DNA from: an uncultured Winogradskyella sp.
Lineage (GTDB): Bacteria; Bacteroidota; Bacteroidia; Flavobacteriales; Flavobacteriaceae
DNA: 64,000 nt
Assembly (NCBI RefSeq): GCF_947498345.1
Contig: NZ_CANMJY010000001.1
Location: forward strand, 605,195-669,194
Direction: 5' to 3'
The position numbers were made by a program, and so were the translations under genes. Shown here one piece after another: positions 36,743 through 45,173 of this stretch (the first letter of the stretch is position 1; each line of letters begins with the position of its first letter). Below the pieces are notes generated by a model, which had not been told where the DNA came from, searched no databases, and worked only from the letters and a program-made list of their open reading frames with translations.

Positions 36743-37774
36743 ATGAACAATCCACTAATAAAACTTTTTAGATCCAAAATATATACAGCAATTATTTTGC
36801 TGGCGATATTATTATGCATTGGTGTTTTTGGGTATAGGGTTATTTCTGGCTTAAGCTGGATTGATTCAGTTTATATGACGGTAATTACTATAACCACAGT
36901 AGGTTTTGGAGAAGTGCAACCATTGGGTGTGCCCGCTAAAATATTTACTATATTTTTAATTCTGGCTAGTGTAGTCATTGTAGGTTATGCCATTTCTATA
37001 ATTACAGAGTATATTTTAAGTAGAAACAATTTTGAAGACATAAAACAACGTAAAATGCAAAAGGAAATAGAAGCCATGTCTGGCCACATTATTATCTGTG
37101 GTTTTGGACGTAACGGAAAGCAGGCAGCTAAAAAATTACAAGATTACGGAAAGCCCTTTGTAATAATTGAACGTGATAAAGAAATAATTGAACGGCTTCA
37201 GGAAGAAGAGATTCCTTATGTTTTTGGAAATGCCAATGAAGATGAAACACTTTATGAAGCTGGTATAGAAAATGCCAGTACTTTAATTTCTGCTTTGCCA
37301 AGCGATGCAGATAATTTGTTTGTAGTATTATCAGCAAGGCAGATTAATAAAAAAATGACTATTATAAGTAGAGCGTCACAAGAAACATCTTATAACAAGT
37401 TAAAATTAGCAGGAGCTAATAATGTAATTTTACCAGATAAAATAGGCGGTGATCATATGGCTTCCTTGGTCGTAATACCAGACCTGGTAGAATTTATCGA
37501 TAATTTAGGCATAGTTGGTGAGCGTAATATAAATGTAGAAGAGGTTAAAGTAGAACAGTTGTATGACACCAAAAATGTAAAAACAATAAGAGACTTAGAT
37601 TTAAGAAAAAAAACAGGCTGTACAGTTATAGGATTTAAGGATGATAACGGCGACTACATTGTTAATCCAGAAGCAGACACCAAACTCGTTGCGGACTCTA
37701 AAATCATTGTTTTAGGTCGTCCAGAGCAGATACAACGACTTAACTCTATGTATAATATAGAGCAAGAGACCTAG
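36743..37774 (+). CDS. Potassium channel with RCK/TrkA-N domain
   Basis: The 343-residue protein has two membrane helices flanking the selectivity filter TVGFG at 52-56, then a RCK domain starting HIIICGFGRNGK (115-126) with the nucleotide-binding GxGxxG. A C-terminal TrkA-C-like part follows (residues ~255-343). This is the prokaryotic two-helix ligand-gated K+ channel design (MthK/Kch type). The start follows the PspC stop by one base. It should control K+ flux in response to a cytoplasmic ligand; the ligand is unknown. Confidence 0.9.
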   Translation: MNNPLIKLFRSKIYTAIILLAILLCIGVFGYRVISGLSWIDSVYMTVITITTVGFGEVQPLGVPAKIFTIFLILASVVIVGYAISIITEYILSRNNFEDIKQRKMQKEIEAMSGHIIICGFGRNGKQAAKKLQDYGKPFVIIERDKEIIERLQEEEIPYVFGNANEDETLYEAGIENASTLISALPSDADNLFVVLSARQINKKMTIISRASQETSYNKLKLAGANNVILPDKIGGDHMASLVVIPDLVEFIDNLGIVGERNINVEEVKVEQLYDTKNVKTIRDLDLRKKTGCTVIGFKDDNGDYIVNPEADTKLVADSKIIVLGRPEQIQRLNSMYNIEQET

Positions 37775-37861
37775 CCATTTTAACGTCTATAGCTTTAAAA
37801 ACTCATTTTTTTTTAGCATATTGTCAGCTGTAAAATCAATAACTAACTAATAACTACACTC

Positions 37862-39457
37862 ATGAAGAAATATCTTCTATCATTTTTTGCACTTTTGTTA
37901 CCATTATTAAACTTTGCTCAGGAAGCTCAAGAAGTAGGTATTGATCAGAAAATTGATCAAGCTTTTGGTAATGCTACAGGTTGGTTTGTTAATGCTATAT
38001 TTTATCAAATTGATTTTGGAGGAGGTGTAAAAGTGTTTTGGGTGTTGTTTCCATTAATTATAGGGGCAACATATTTTACTTTTTACTTTAAGTTAATAAA
38101 TATTAGAGGCTTCTTAACATCAATAAATATTGTTAGGGGAAAGTATGATGAATTAGATCATCATGAATCTTTAGTCGGTGCTGGTGACTCTACACCAGGT
38201 GGTGATGCAATTGAAACTATAGCTATAGAAGGTCATGATGGTGAAGTTTCACATTTTCAAGCTCTTACGGCAGCATTATCTGCTACAGTTGGTTTAGGAA
38301 ATATTGCTGGTGTAGCTATTGCTGTTTCTATTGGCGGTGCAGGTGCAACATTTTGGATGATTGTAGCGGGTTTATTAGGAATGGCATCTAAGTTTGTAGA
38401 ATGTACGCTTGGTGTTAAATATAGAGACATTGCCGAAGATGGTACGGTGTATGGTGGCCCAATGTATTATTTAACAAAAGGGCTTAAATCCAAAGGTTTT
38501 ACAGGCTTAGGTAAAATTTTAGCAGCATTATTTGCAATATTTGTTATTGGTGGTTCTTTTGGTGGTGGTAATATGTTCCAAGTCAATCAAGCTTTTCAAT
38601 TAGTCGAAAATATCACAGGTGGCGAGAATTCTTTTCTTCATGGATATGGATGGGCATTTGGATTAGTAATGGCTGTTTTAGTTGGTATTGTAATTATTGG
38701 AGGAATAAAGAAAATAGCTAAAGTTACCGATAAGATTGTACCTTTTATGGTAGTCATTTATGTAGCTGCATCTTTGTTTGTAATTTTTGCTAACTATAAT
38801 ATGATTGGTGATGCATTTGTTCAAATTTTTAATGGGGCATTTAGCCCAGAGGGTGTAGCTGGTGGAGCAATTGGTGTTTTAGTACAAGGTTTTAGAAGAG
38901 CAGCATTTTCTAATGAAGCTGGTGTTGGGTCAGCGTCTATTGCGCATTCAGCCGTAAAGACAAAATATGCAGCAAGTGAGGGAATGGTTGCGTTATTGGA
39001 GCCTTTCATTGATACTGTAGTTGTTTGTACAATGACTGCTTTAGTATTAATAATTACAGGAAATGTTACTTCAGCTAATGCAGGCTTAAATGATGCTCAG
39101 GCTATATTATTAACGTCTGGAGCTTTTGAATCGGCAATTTCATGGTTCCCTTATGTTCTAACTGTTGCTGTAGTGTTATTTGCTTTTAGTACTATGATAT
39201 CATGGTCTTACTATGGTTTTCAAGGATGGGCATATTTATTTGGAAGATCAAAAAAGATGGAATACACATATAAAGTTATCTTTTGTGTTTTCGTAATTAT
39301 TGGGGCTGCTGCTAGTTTAGGTTCGGTAATTGGTTTCTCAGACGCAATGATTTTTGCTATGATGGTACCTAATATGGTAGGCCTTGTTATCCTTGCACCT
39401 AAAGTGAGGGACGAATTAAAAAAATATATGAATGCTATTAAGGCTAGAAAAGCCTAA
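37862..39457 (+). CDS. Sodium:alanine symporter (AGCS family)
   Basis: The 531-residue protein carries AGCS family motifs: ALTAALSATVGLGNIAGVAIAVSIGGAGATFWM, GMASKFVECTLGVKYR, YGGPMYYLTKGL and FRRAAFSNEAGVGSASIAHSA in the C-terminal half. It has about eleven membrane helices. It imports alanine or glycine with Na+. Unlike the typical form, it starts with a signal-peptide-like segment (MKKYLLSFFALLLPLLNFAQ) and a short soluble stretch before the first transport helix, a feature I have seen described for Bacteroidota members. Confidence 0.9.
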   Translation: MKKYLLSFFALLLPLLNFAQEAQEVGIDQKIDQAFGNATGWFVNAIFYQIDFGGGVKVFWVLFPLIIGATYFTFYFKLINIRGFLTSINIVRGKYDELDHHESLVGAGDSTPGGDAIETIAIEGHDGEVSHFQALTAALSATVGLGNIAGVAIAVSIGGAGATFWMIVAGLLGMASKFVECTLGVKYRDIAEDGTVYGGPMYYLTKGLKSKGFTGLGKILAALFAIFVIGGSFGGGNMFQVNQAFQLVENITGGENSFLHGYGWAFGLVMAVLVGIVIIGGIKKIAKVTDKIVPFMVVIYVAASLFVIFANYNMIGDAFVQIFNGAFSPEGVAGGAIGVLVQGFRRAAFSNEAGVGSASIAHSAVKTKYAASEGMVALLEPFIDTVVVCTMTALVLIITGNVTSANAGLNDAQAILLTSGAFESAISWFPYVLTVAVVLFAFSTMISWSYYGFQGWAYLFGRSKKMEYTYKVIFCVFVIIGAAASLGSVIGFSDAMIFAMMVPNMVGLVILAPKVRDELKKYMNAIKARKA

Positions 39458-39472
39458 ATTTATAACAATATT

Positions 39473-40348
39473 ATGAAATCCCATTTCCAGTTTTCTAATC
39501 AACAACGGAGTGGGATTTTTTTATTGTTTGTCATTATTATAACGGTACAATGTGTTTATGCATTTGTTGATTTTTCAGAAGGCGAGACTCCTGTTGAAAG
39601 CAAAGAGCTAAAGTCCTTTAGAAAGGAATTAGATTCCTTACGTTTGGTTGAAATTGAAAATAGTAAGCCAAAAATCTACCCTTTTAACCCAAACTACATC
39701 ACAGATTATAAAGGCTATACATTAGGGATGTCTAATGAGGAAATCGACCGACTACATAAGTATAGAGAAGGTAATCAATGGGTAAACTCTGCTAAGCAGT
39801 TTCAACAAGTGACGAAGGTTTCAGATTCTTTGTTGGCTGAAATTTCACCTTACTTCAAATTTCCAGATTGGGTGACAAATCCAAAACCCAAAACAAAATC
39901 TTATAGTGAGCTATATTCAAATTCTAATACACCAAAAACATATGAGCAAAAAATAGATCTAAATAAAGCTTCAGCGATTCAACTACAAAAAGTATATGGA
40001 GTGGGAGAAAAACTTTCAGACCGAATCATTAAATACAGAAGCAAACATAAAGGAGGTTTTATTGCAGATGTAGAACTTTCGGAAGTTTATGGCTTATCAG
40101 CAGAAGTTATTGAGCGTATTAAAAATGACTTTACGGTAAAGACTCCAAGGCCAATTAAAAAACATAATCTTAATACTGCTAATAGAGACGAATTGGTACT
40201 AATTAAATATATAGATTACGAAGTTGCCAACAGTATTATCGAAGAACGTACATTAAGAGAAGGTTTTAAGTCGTTAGACGAATTAACAAAAGTTGAAGAC
40301 TTTCCAATCAATAAGATCGAGATAATTAAGCTATATTTGCATCTGTAA
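39473..40348 (+). CDS. Helix-hairpin-helix protein, ComEA-like, membrane anchored
   Basis: The 291-residue protein has one N-terminal membrane helix (residues ~13-33) and repeated HhH units. The clearest are IDLNKASAIQLQKVYGVGEKL at about 163-183, YGLSAEVIERI, and LNTANRDELVLIKYIDYEVA near 228-247. HhH motifs bind the DNA backbone non-specifically; ComEA-type proteins receive DNA during uptake. The topology (N-in, soluble part outside) agrees with that, but a role in competence is inferred. It starts 15 bp after the symporter. Confidence 0.75.
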   Translation: MKSHFQFSNQQRSGIFLLFVIIITVQCVYAFVDFSEGETPVESKELKSFRKELDSLRLVEIENSKPKIYPFNPNYITDYKGYTLGMSNEEIDRLHKYREGNQWVNSAKQFQQVTKVSDSLLAEISPYFKFPDWVTNPKPKTKSYSELYSNSNTPKTYEQKIDLNKASAIQLQKVYGVGEKLSDRIIKYRSKHKGGFIADVELSEVYGLSAEVIERIKNDFTVKTPRPIKKHNLNTANRDELVLIKYIDYEVANSIIEERTLREGFKSLDELTKVEDFPINKIEIIKLYLHL

Positions 40349-40361
40349 AAAACTGAATTTT

Positions 40362-41528
40362 ATGTCTGATTTATATTTCACTGAAGAGCATCATTTATTT
40401 AGAGAAAGCCTTAGAGATTTTCTACAAAAAGAGGTTGTTCCTTATATAGATAAATGGGAAGAAACTGGTCTTATAGAGCGTTTCATCTGGAAAAAATTCG
40501 GTGATATGGGTTACTTCGGTTTAGCAACACCAGAAGCCTATGGAGGACTAGACCTCGATTTGTTTTATACAGTTATCTTATTAGAAGAAATGCAACGCAT
40601 TAACTCTGGTGGTTTTGCTGCAGCGATTTGGGCTCATGCCTATTTGGCAATGACACATCTTAATAAAGAAGCTAACCATGAGCAAAAAGAAAAATATTTA
40701 ACACCTAGTGCATTAGGAGATGCTATTGGTTGCTTGTGCATAACAGAGCCTTTTGGCGGAAGCGACGTTGCTGGCATGAGAACCACAGCCGTAAAAAAAG
40801 GGGATACGTATGTAATCAATGGGTCAAAAACATTTATTACAAACGGTGTTTATAGTGATTATTTGATAGTTGCAGCAAAAACAAACCCTGAACTTGGAAA
40901 CAAAGGTATTAGCATTTTTGTTATGGACAGAGATACACCAGGTATTTCAGCTACAAAATTAGATAAGCTAGGTTGGAGAGCTTCAGATACTGGTGAAATC
41001 GCTTTTGATAATGTAGAGATTCCTGCTTCTAACTTAATGGGAGAAGAAAATCAAGGGTTTTCATATATCATGCAGCATTTTTCATTAGAACGATTAGTAA
41101 TGGGTGTCAATGCACATGCAAGAGCAGAATACGCTTTAGAATACGCAAAACAATACATGTCCGAAAGAACTGCATTCGGAAAGACAATTGATAAATTTCA
41201 AGCTTTAAGGCACACTTTTGCCGATTGCACTACACAAATGGAAATCTGCAAACAGTTTAATTATTACGTTACTAAACGCTTAGATGCTGGTGACTATGTT
41301 GTAAAAGAGGCAACCATGTCTAAACTACAATCGACAAAGATGGCGGACGACGTCATATATCAATGCCTTCAGTTTTTAGGTGGCTATGGTTACATGGAAG
41401 AATATCCATTAGCCAGAATGGCAAGAGATAGCCGTTTAGGACCAATTGGTGGAGGAACTTCAGAAATACTTAAAGAAATAATAGCAAAGATGGTTATTGA
41501 TGATAAGGACTACAAGCCAGCCACTTAA
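40362..41528 (+). CDS. Acyl-CoA dehydrogenase
   Basis: The 388-residue flavoenzyme has the standard three-domain family sequence: CLCITEPFGGSDVAGMRTTA (FAD-binding signature 1) near residues 125-144, INGSKTFITNG, and RTAFGKTIDKFQALRH. The end carries the C-terminal signature FLGGYGYMEEYPLARMARDSR. It oxidises an acyl-CoA to the enoyl-CoA and passes electrons to ETF. Chain length cannot be inferred safely. The gene follows the HhH gene by 13 bp and is closed by a strong terminator. Confidence 0.9.
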   Translation: MSDLYFTEEHHLFRESLRDFLQKEVVPYIDKWEETGLIERFIWKKFGDMGYFGLATPEAYGGLDLDLFYTVILLEEMQRINSGGFAAAIWAHAYLAMTHLNKEANHEQKEKYLTPSALGDAIGCLCITEPFGGSDVAGMRTTAVKKGDTYVINGSKTFITNGVYSDYLIVAAKTNPELGNKGISIFVMDRDTPGISATKLDKLGWRASDTGEIAFDNVEIPASNLMGEENQGFSYIMQHFSLERLVMGVNAHARAEYALEYAKQYMSERTAFGKTIDKFQALRHTFADCTTQMEICKQFNYYVTKRLDAGDYVVKEATMSKLQSTKMADDVIYQCLQFLGGYGYMEEYPLARMARDSRLGPIGGGTSEILKEIIAKMVIDDKDYKPAT

Positions 41529-41549
41529 GTTATAAACTATAAAAATGAC

Positions 41550-41576
41550 TCCTGCCAATGTGCAGGATTTTTTTTT
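41550..41576 (+). terminator. Intrinsic terminator after the acyl-CoA dehydrogenase gene
   Basis: A 6-bp GC-rich stem TCCTGC / GCAGGA with loop CAATGT is followed by nine T. It sits 21 bp after the stop codon and separates this operon from xerC. Confidence 0.85.
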
Positions 41577-41617
41577 GGACTTACTTTATCAATAACTCTT
41601 ATTAATACTTATATTTA

Positions 41618-42526
41618 ATGAGTCAAGAAGAAGTTATGGACATAAAAGCATTTTTAGATTATCTATTGCTCGAAAAAAACTATTCCAAGCATACAATTTT
41701 AGCTTACCATATGGATCTGGAGATGTTTCAAGAATTTTTAAAAGAGTATCACGATTCTGAACCTATTAGTAAAGTAGGTTACTCAGAAATAAGACAATGG
41801 ATTGTAGAATTGGTTAATAGCGGAGTTACTAACAGAACAATTAATAGAAAAGTTTCCTCGTTAAGTACCTATTATAAATTTTTACAAAAAACACAATCCA
41901 TAGAAGATAACCCTTTAAAGAAACACAAAGCATTAAAGGTGGGTAAAAAAGTACAGTTACCATTTTCTGAAGACGAATTAAAACAAGTTTTAGAGAATTC
42001 AATAGAAGTTAATGATTTTGAAAGTTCTAGAGACCATCTTATTGTTGAGCTTTTTTATGCAACAGGTATAAGACGTATTGAGTTAGTAAATATAAAAATG
42101 TCGGATATAGATTTTAGCAATAAACAACTAAAGGTTTTAGGTAAACGCAATAAAGAACGCTATATACCTCTAATTGATTCATTAGTTGTATCTATTAAAC
42201 AATATTTAGACTATAGAAATCATTTACCTGTAATAGAAGATAATGAAGTTTTATTTTTAACTAAAAAAGGATTTAAAATTTACGAAATGCTTGTTTACAG
42301 AATAATAAATAAGTATTTTAGTAAAGCATCTTCAAAGGCAAAATGTAGCCCACATGTATTAAGGCACTCATTTGCTACACACTTATTAAATGAAGGAGCA
42401 GATTTAAATGCAGTAAAAGAACTTCTTGGACATACCAGTTTAGCAGCTACACAAATATATACACATAATAGTATAGCAGAATTAAAAAAAGTATACGCTA
42501 AATCACATCCAAGAAACCAACGTTGA
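41618..42526 (+). CDS. xerC: Tyrosine recombinase XerC
   Basis: The 302-residue protein has the full catalytic set of tyrosine recombinases: R152 in TGIRRIE, K176 in the beta-hairpin, H246 and R249 in PHVLRHSF, H272 in LLGHTS and nucleophile Y281. The N-terminal SAM-like core-binding domain is present. Length and absence of integron or phage neighbours point to the Xer housekeeping enzyme that resolves chromosome dimers. Its place just before hpf and the tRNA-tuf block is a common flavobacterial order. ATG 41618 or 41636 may start it. Whether it is XerC or XerD in name is a matter of convention. Confidence 0.85.
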   Translation: MSQEEVMDIKAFLDYLLLEKNYSKHTILAYHMDLEMFQEFLKEYHDSEPISKVGYSEIRQWIVELVNSGVTNRTINRKVSSLSTYYKFLQKTQSIEDNPLKKHKALKVGKKVQLPFSEDELKQVLENSIEVNDFESSRDHLIVELFYATGIRRIELVNIKMSDIDFSNKQLKVLGKRNKERYIPLIDSLVVSIKQYLDYRNHLPVIEDNEVLFLTKKGFKIYEMLVYRIINKYFSKASSKAKCSPHVLRHSFATHLLNEGADLNAVKELLGHTSLAATQIYTHNSIAELKKVYAKSHPRNQR

Positions 42527-42542
42527 ATATGCTGCTTAAAAA

Positions 42543-42566
42543 AATATTGAAAACAATTTCAATATT
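42543..42566. repeat. Perfect inverted repeat upstream of hpf
   Basis: AATATTGAAA, four bases, then TTTCAATATT: a perfect 10-bp palindrome arm on both sides, 23 bp before the hpf ATG and 16 bp after the xerC stop. With no T tract it is a poor terminator; an operator or an mRNA leader hairpin for hpf is as likely. Confidence 0.5.
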
Positions 42567-42589
42567 AAGTTAAACTTAAAACGAAATGT

Positions 42590-42892
42590 ATGAAAGTAAA
42601 CACCCAATCCGTAAATTTCACAGCAGACAGAAAGTTGATTGATTTTATTCAAAAGCGAATGGATAAGTTAGATATGTTTTACGATAAAATCATTCAGTCA
42701 GATGTTTATTTGAAGGTTGAAAATACAAGTGATAAAGAAAACAAAGTTTTTGAAGCAAAGGTAAGTGTGCCAGGTGATAGTTTTATAGTAAAAAAACAAT
42801 GCAAGACTTTTGAAGAAGGTACTGATATAGCTGTAGCATCGTTAGAAAGACAGTTAAAAAAGCGAAAAGAAAAATTAAGAGCCAGAACTTAA
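42590..42892 (+). CDS. hpf: Ribosome hibernation-promoting factor (short HPF/RaiA type)
   Basis: The 100-residue protein has the S30AE fold sequence: a start strand KVNTQSVNFTADRKLIDFI, an acidic-basic middle (VYLKVENTSDKENKVFEAKV) and the basic C-terminal helix IAVASLERQLKKRKEKLRAR. It binds the small ribosomal subunit and silences ribosomes in stationary phase. It lacks the long-HPF dimerisation extension. Placement ahead of the tRNA/tuf block ties it to translation genes; an inverted repeat lies in its leader. Confidence 0.85.
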   Translation: MKVNTQSVNFTADRKLIDFIQKRMDKLDMFYDKIIQSDVYLKVENTSDKENKVFEAKVSVPGDSFIVKKQCKTFEEGTDIAVASLERQLKKRKEKLRART

Positions 42893-42912
42893 TTAAAATT
42901 TTTTCAAAAATG

Positions 42913-42943
42913 TTTTGAATAAAAAAATAAAACACTACATTTG
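42913..42943 (+). promoter_or_regulatory. Promoter of the tRNA-tuf block
   Basis: TTTTG at 42913-42917 and TACATTTG at 42936-42943, spaced 18 bp apart, match the Bacteroidota -33 TTTG / -7 TAnnTTTG promoter. It lies 63 bp before the first tRNA and is the best promoter match in this part of the window. Confidence 0.65.
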
Positions 42944-42944
42944 C

Positions 42945-42971
42945 AGTCCGTTAGAAATAGCGGACTTTTTT
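42945..42971 (+). other. Terminator-like hairpin between promoter and first tRNA
   Basis: AGTCCG, a 10-nt loop, CGGACT, then TTTTT. The hairpin begins about where transcription would start and resembles an intrinsic terminator. It may end readthrough from hpf, or form a 5' hairpin on the tRNA precursor. Confidence 0.5.
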
Positions 42972-43006
42972 GTGGTCTAATTTTAGTCCAAAAAAAGTAA
43001 GAAAAA

Positions 43007-43080
43007 GCCGATGTAGCTCAGCTGGCTAGAGCAGCTGATTTGTAATCAGCAGGTCGTGGGTTCGAGTCCCTCCATCGGCT
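43007..43080 (+). tRNA. tRNA-Thr (anticodon TGT)
   Basis: 74-nt cloverleaf: acceptor GCCGATG pairs with CATCGGC, D-arm with GCTCAGCTGG, anticodon stem GCTGA/TCAGC with loop TTTGTAA, and T-arm GGTTCGAGTCC. The anticodon TGT reads ACA. No encoded CCA. Confidence 0.95.
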
Positions 43081-43122
43081 CTAAAAATTTAAGTTTTTTG
43101 TTTGAAATTTTGAATAAAAATT

Positions 43123-43205
43123 GGGGAGATACTCAAGCGGCCAACGAGGACAGACTGTAACTCTGTTGTTTTTTAACTTCGCAGGTTCGAATCCTGCTCT
43201 CCCCA
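43123..43205 (+). tRNA. tRNA-Tyr (anticodon GTA)
   Basis: 83-nt class II tRNA with a long variable arm. Acceptor GGGGAGA pairs with TCTCCCC, anticodon stem ACAGA/TCTGT with loop CTGTAAC, and T-arm AGGTTCGAATCCT. Confidence 0.95.
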
Positions 43206-43210
43206 CAGCA

Positions 43211-43230
43211 ATTCCTGCTTTCACAGGAAT
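43211..43230. repeat. Palindromic dispersed repeat, variant copy
   Basis: ATTCCTGCTTTCACAGGAAT: 7-bp inverted arms and a 6-nt centre, followed by C. It is a variant of the element at 43399 and 56230 and sits between the tRNA-Tyr and tRNA-Gly genes. Confidence 0.55.
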
Positions 43231-43317
43231 CTAAAATAATGGGTCAATGAGCAAAGCGAGTTAACCCAAAAATTTGAAATATTGATAACCATTAATTAAG
43301 AACACTTAATTATAAAA

Positions 43318-43390
43318 GCGGGAGTAGCTCAGTTGGTAGAGCGTCAGCCTTCCAAGCTGAATGTCGCCAGTTCGAACCTGGTCTCCCGCT
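43318..43390 (+). tRNA. tRNA-Gly (anticodon TCC)
   Basis: 73-nt cloverleaf with acceptor GCGGGAG/CTCCCGC, anticodon stem TCAGC/GCTGA with loop CTTCCAA, and T-arm AGTTCGAACCT. Reads GGA (and by wobble GGG). Confidence 0.95.
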
Positions 43391-43398
43391 CTATTTTA

Positions 43399-43418
43399 AT
43401 TCCTGCGAAGGCAGGAAT
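43399..43418. repeat. Palindromic dispersed repeat
   Basis: ATTCCTGCGAAGGCAGGAAT: perfect 8-bp inverted arms around GAAG, followed by CT. An identical 20-mer occurs after rpoC at 56230. The form recalls REP/dRS3-type elements of other bacteria. Confidence 0.65.
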
Positions 43419-43451
43419 CTCATTATTACAATGAGAAACAAAACACTTTAC

Positions 43452-43523
43452 GCCGGTGTAGCTCAGGGGTAGAGCGTTTCCTTGGTAAGGAAGAGGTCAC
43501 GAGTTCAAATCTCGTCATTGGCT
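43452..43523 (+). tRNA. tRNA-Thr (anticodon GGT)
   Basis: 72-nt cloverleaf. Acceptor GCCGGTG pairs with CATTGGC using two G-U pairs; anticodon stem TTTCC/GGAAG with loop TTGGTAA; T-arm GAGTTCAAATCTC. Reads ACC/ACT, complementing the TGT isoacceptor upstream. Confidence 0.93.
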
Positions 43524-43590
43524 CTTTTTTCTAAGAAGATTTAGAATAAAAATTGAACACTAATATAAATTAAGATTAAATAAATTAAAC

Positions 43591-44778
43591 ATGGCAAAGG
43601 CAACTTTCGATCGTTCAAAGCCACACCTTAATATAGGTACTATTGGACACGTAGATCACGGTAAAACAACTTTAACTGCTGCTATTACTAAAGTATTAGC
43701 TGATGCAGGTTTATCTGAAGCAAAAGATTTCGATCAAATCGATAATGCACCAGAAGAAAAAGAAAGAGGTATTACAATTAATACTTCACATGTAGAATAT
43801 GCAACAGCAAATCGTCATTATGCTCACGTTGACTGTCCTGGTCACGCGGATTACGTAAAAAACATGGTTACTGGTGCTGCTCAAATGGATGGTGCTATCT
43901 TAGTTGTTGCTGCAACAGATGGTCCTATGCCACAAACACGTGAACATATCTTACTTGGTCGTCAGGTAGGTATTCCACGTATCGTTGTATTCATGAACAA
44001 AGTGGATATGGTAGACGATGAGGAGTTATTAGAATTAGTTGAGATGGAAATCAGAGATTTATTATCATTCTATGAATATGATGGTGATAATGGTCCTGTA
44101 ATAGCTGGTTCTGCTTTAGGTGCACTTAACGGTGAGCAAAAGTGGGTTGATACAGTAATGGAATTAATGAAGAGTGTTGACGAGTGGATTGAAGAGCCAG
44201 TACGTGATATGGATAAGCCTTTCTTAATGCCTATCGAAGATGTATTCTCAATTACTGGTCGTGGTACAGTAGCGACAGGTCGTATTGAAACTGGTGTAGC
44301 TAACACAGGCGATCCAGTTGAGATCATTGGTATGGGTGCTGAGAAATTAACATCTACTATTACTGGTATTGAGATGTTCCGCCAAATATTAGATAGAGGT
44401 GAAGCTGGTGATAACGCTGGTATCTTATTAAGAGGTATTGAGAAAACTCAAATCTCTAGAGGTATGGTAATTACTAAGCCAGGTTCTGTAACACCACATG
44501 CTAAATTCAAAGCTGAGGTTTATATCCTTAAGAAAGAAGAAGGTGGTCGTCATACACCATTCCATAATAACTATCGTCCACAGTTCTACGTGCGTACAAC
44601 TGATGTGACAGGAAACATTGCGCTTCCTGATGGAGTTGAAATGGTAATGCCTGGTGATAACTTAACAATTACTGTTGAGTTAATCCAACCAATTGCAATG
44701 AACGTAGGTTTACGTTTCGCTATCCGTGAAGGTGGTAGAACAGTTGGTGCAGGTCAGGTAACTGAAATTTTAGACTAA
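43591..44778 (+). CDS. tuf: Elongation factor Tu
   Basis: The 395-residue GTPase carries G1 GHVDHGKT at 19-26, the [12 protein letters not shown] switch I region, G3 DCPGHADY, G4 NKVD and the domain 2-3 sequence expected of EF-Tu ([23 protein letters not shown]). It delivers aminoacyl-tRNA to the ribosome. It lies 67 bp behind tRNA-Thr, as in many bacteria where tRNAs and tuf form one transcript. Codon use looks biased to frequent codons, in line with high expression. Confidence 0.98.
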   Translation: MAKATFDRSKPHLNIGTIGHVDHGKTTLTAAITKVLADAGLSEAKDFDQIDNAPEEKERGITINTSHVEYATANRHYAHVDCPGHADYVKNMVTGAAQMDGAILVVAATDGPMPQTREHILLGRQVGIPRIVVFMNKVDMVDDEELLELVEMEIRDLLSFYEYDGDNGPVIAGSALGALNGEQKWVDTVMELMKSVDEWIEEPVRDMDKPFLMPIEDVFSITGRGTVATGRIETGVANTGDPVEIIGMGAEKLTSTITGIEMFRQILDRGEAGDNAGILLRGIEKTQISRGMVITKPGSVTPHAKFKAEVYILKKEEGGRHTPFHNNYRPQFYVRTTDVTGNIALPDGVEMVMPGDNLTITVELIQPIAMNVGLRFAIREGGRTVGAGQVTEILD

Positions 44779-44801
44779 ACAAAATAGTTAAATAATTAAT
44801 T

Positions 44802-44829
44802 AAGGTGTCCCGAAAAATCGGGATGCCTT
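44802..44829 (+). terminator. Hairpin after tuf, possible partial terminator
   Basis: A 12-bp stem AAGGTGTCCCGA / TCGGGATGCCTT with two G-U pairs and an AAAA loop lies 23 bp after tuf. The following bases are only weakly T-rich, so it may reduce rather than stop transcription into tRNA-Trp and secE-nusG, or mark a processing site. Confidence 0.55.
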
Positions 44830-44840
44830 GATTGTTGTTT

Positions 44841-44913
44841 ACGGGTTTAGCTCAGTTGGTAGAGCACTGGTCTCCAAAACCAGGTGTCGGGAGTTCGAGT
44901 CTCTCAACCCGTG
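44841..44913 (+). tRNA. tRNA-Trp (anticodon CCA)
   Basis: 73-nt cloverleaf: acceptor ACGGGTT/AACCCGT, anticodon stem CTGGT/ACCAG with loop CTCCAAA, T-arm GAGTTCGAGTCTC. Its location between tuf and secE is conserved in many bacteria. Confidence 0.95.
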
Positions 44914-44956
44914 CATAAATAAAACAGGTTGATTTTAACCTAAAAAAATAAATCAA

Positions 44957-45154
44957 ATGGCAGGATTAATAACATATATAAAAGAATCGTTTGAAGAGTT
45001 AAAGAACCATGTGTCTTGGACACCTTGGCCAGAAGCTCAAAGACTAACAGTTCTTGTAGCTGTGTTTTCAATAATTTTTTCGCTTGCTATTTGGGGAGTG
45101 GATACGGTTTTTAGTAAAGCGGTAAAGGCTTATTTTGATATCATTAGTAACTAA
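44957..45154 (+). CDS. secE: Preprotein translocase subunit SecE
   Basis: The 65-residue protein has the short bacterial SecE form: an amphipathic helix with ESFEELKNHVSWTPWPEAQR followed by one membrane helix (LTVLVAVFSIIFSLAIWGVD). It clamps SecY in the translocon. The gene ends 19 bp before nusG, the universal neighbour. Confidence 0.95.
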   Translation: MAGLITYIKESFEELKNHVSWTPWPEAQRLTVLVAVFSIIFSLAIWGVDTVFSKAVKAYFDIISN

Positions 45155-45173
45155 CAATTTACAAAAGAAGAAG

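Noticed and set aside
41618..42526. xerC next to a tRNA cluster as evidence of an integrated element
   Set aside because: Catalytic domain and context fit the housekeeping Xer enzyme, the gene order is common in the family, and no duplicated tRNA 3' end (att site) is visible.
45135..45173. Longer N-terminus for NusG
   Set aside because: It overlaps secE and adds residues absent from NusG proteins; ATG 45174 gives the conserved start.
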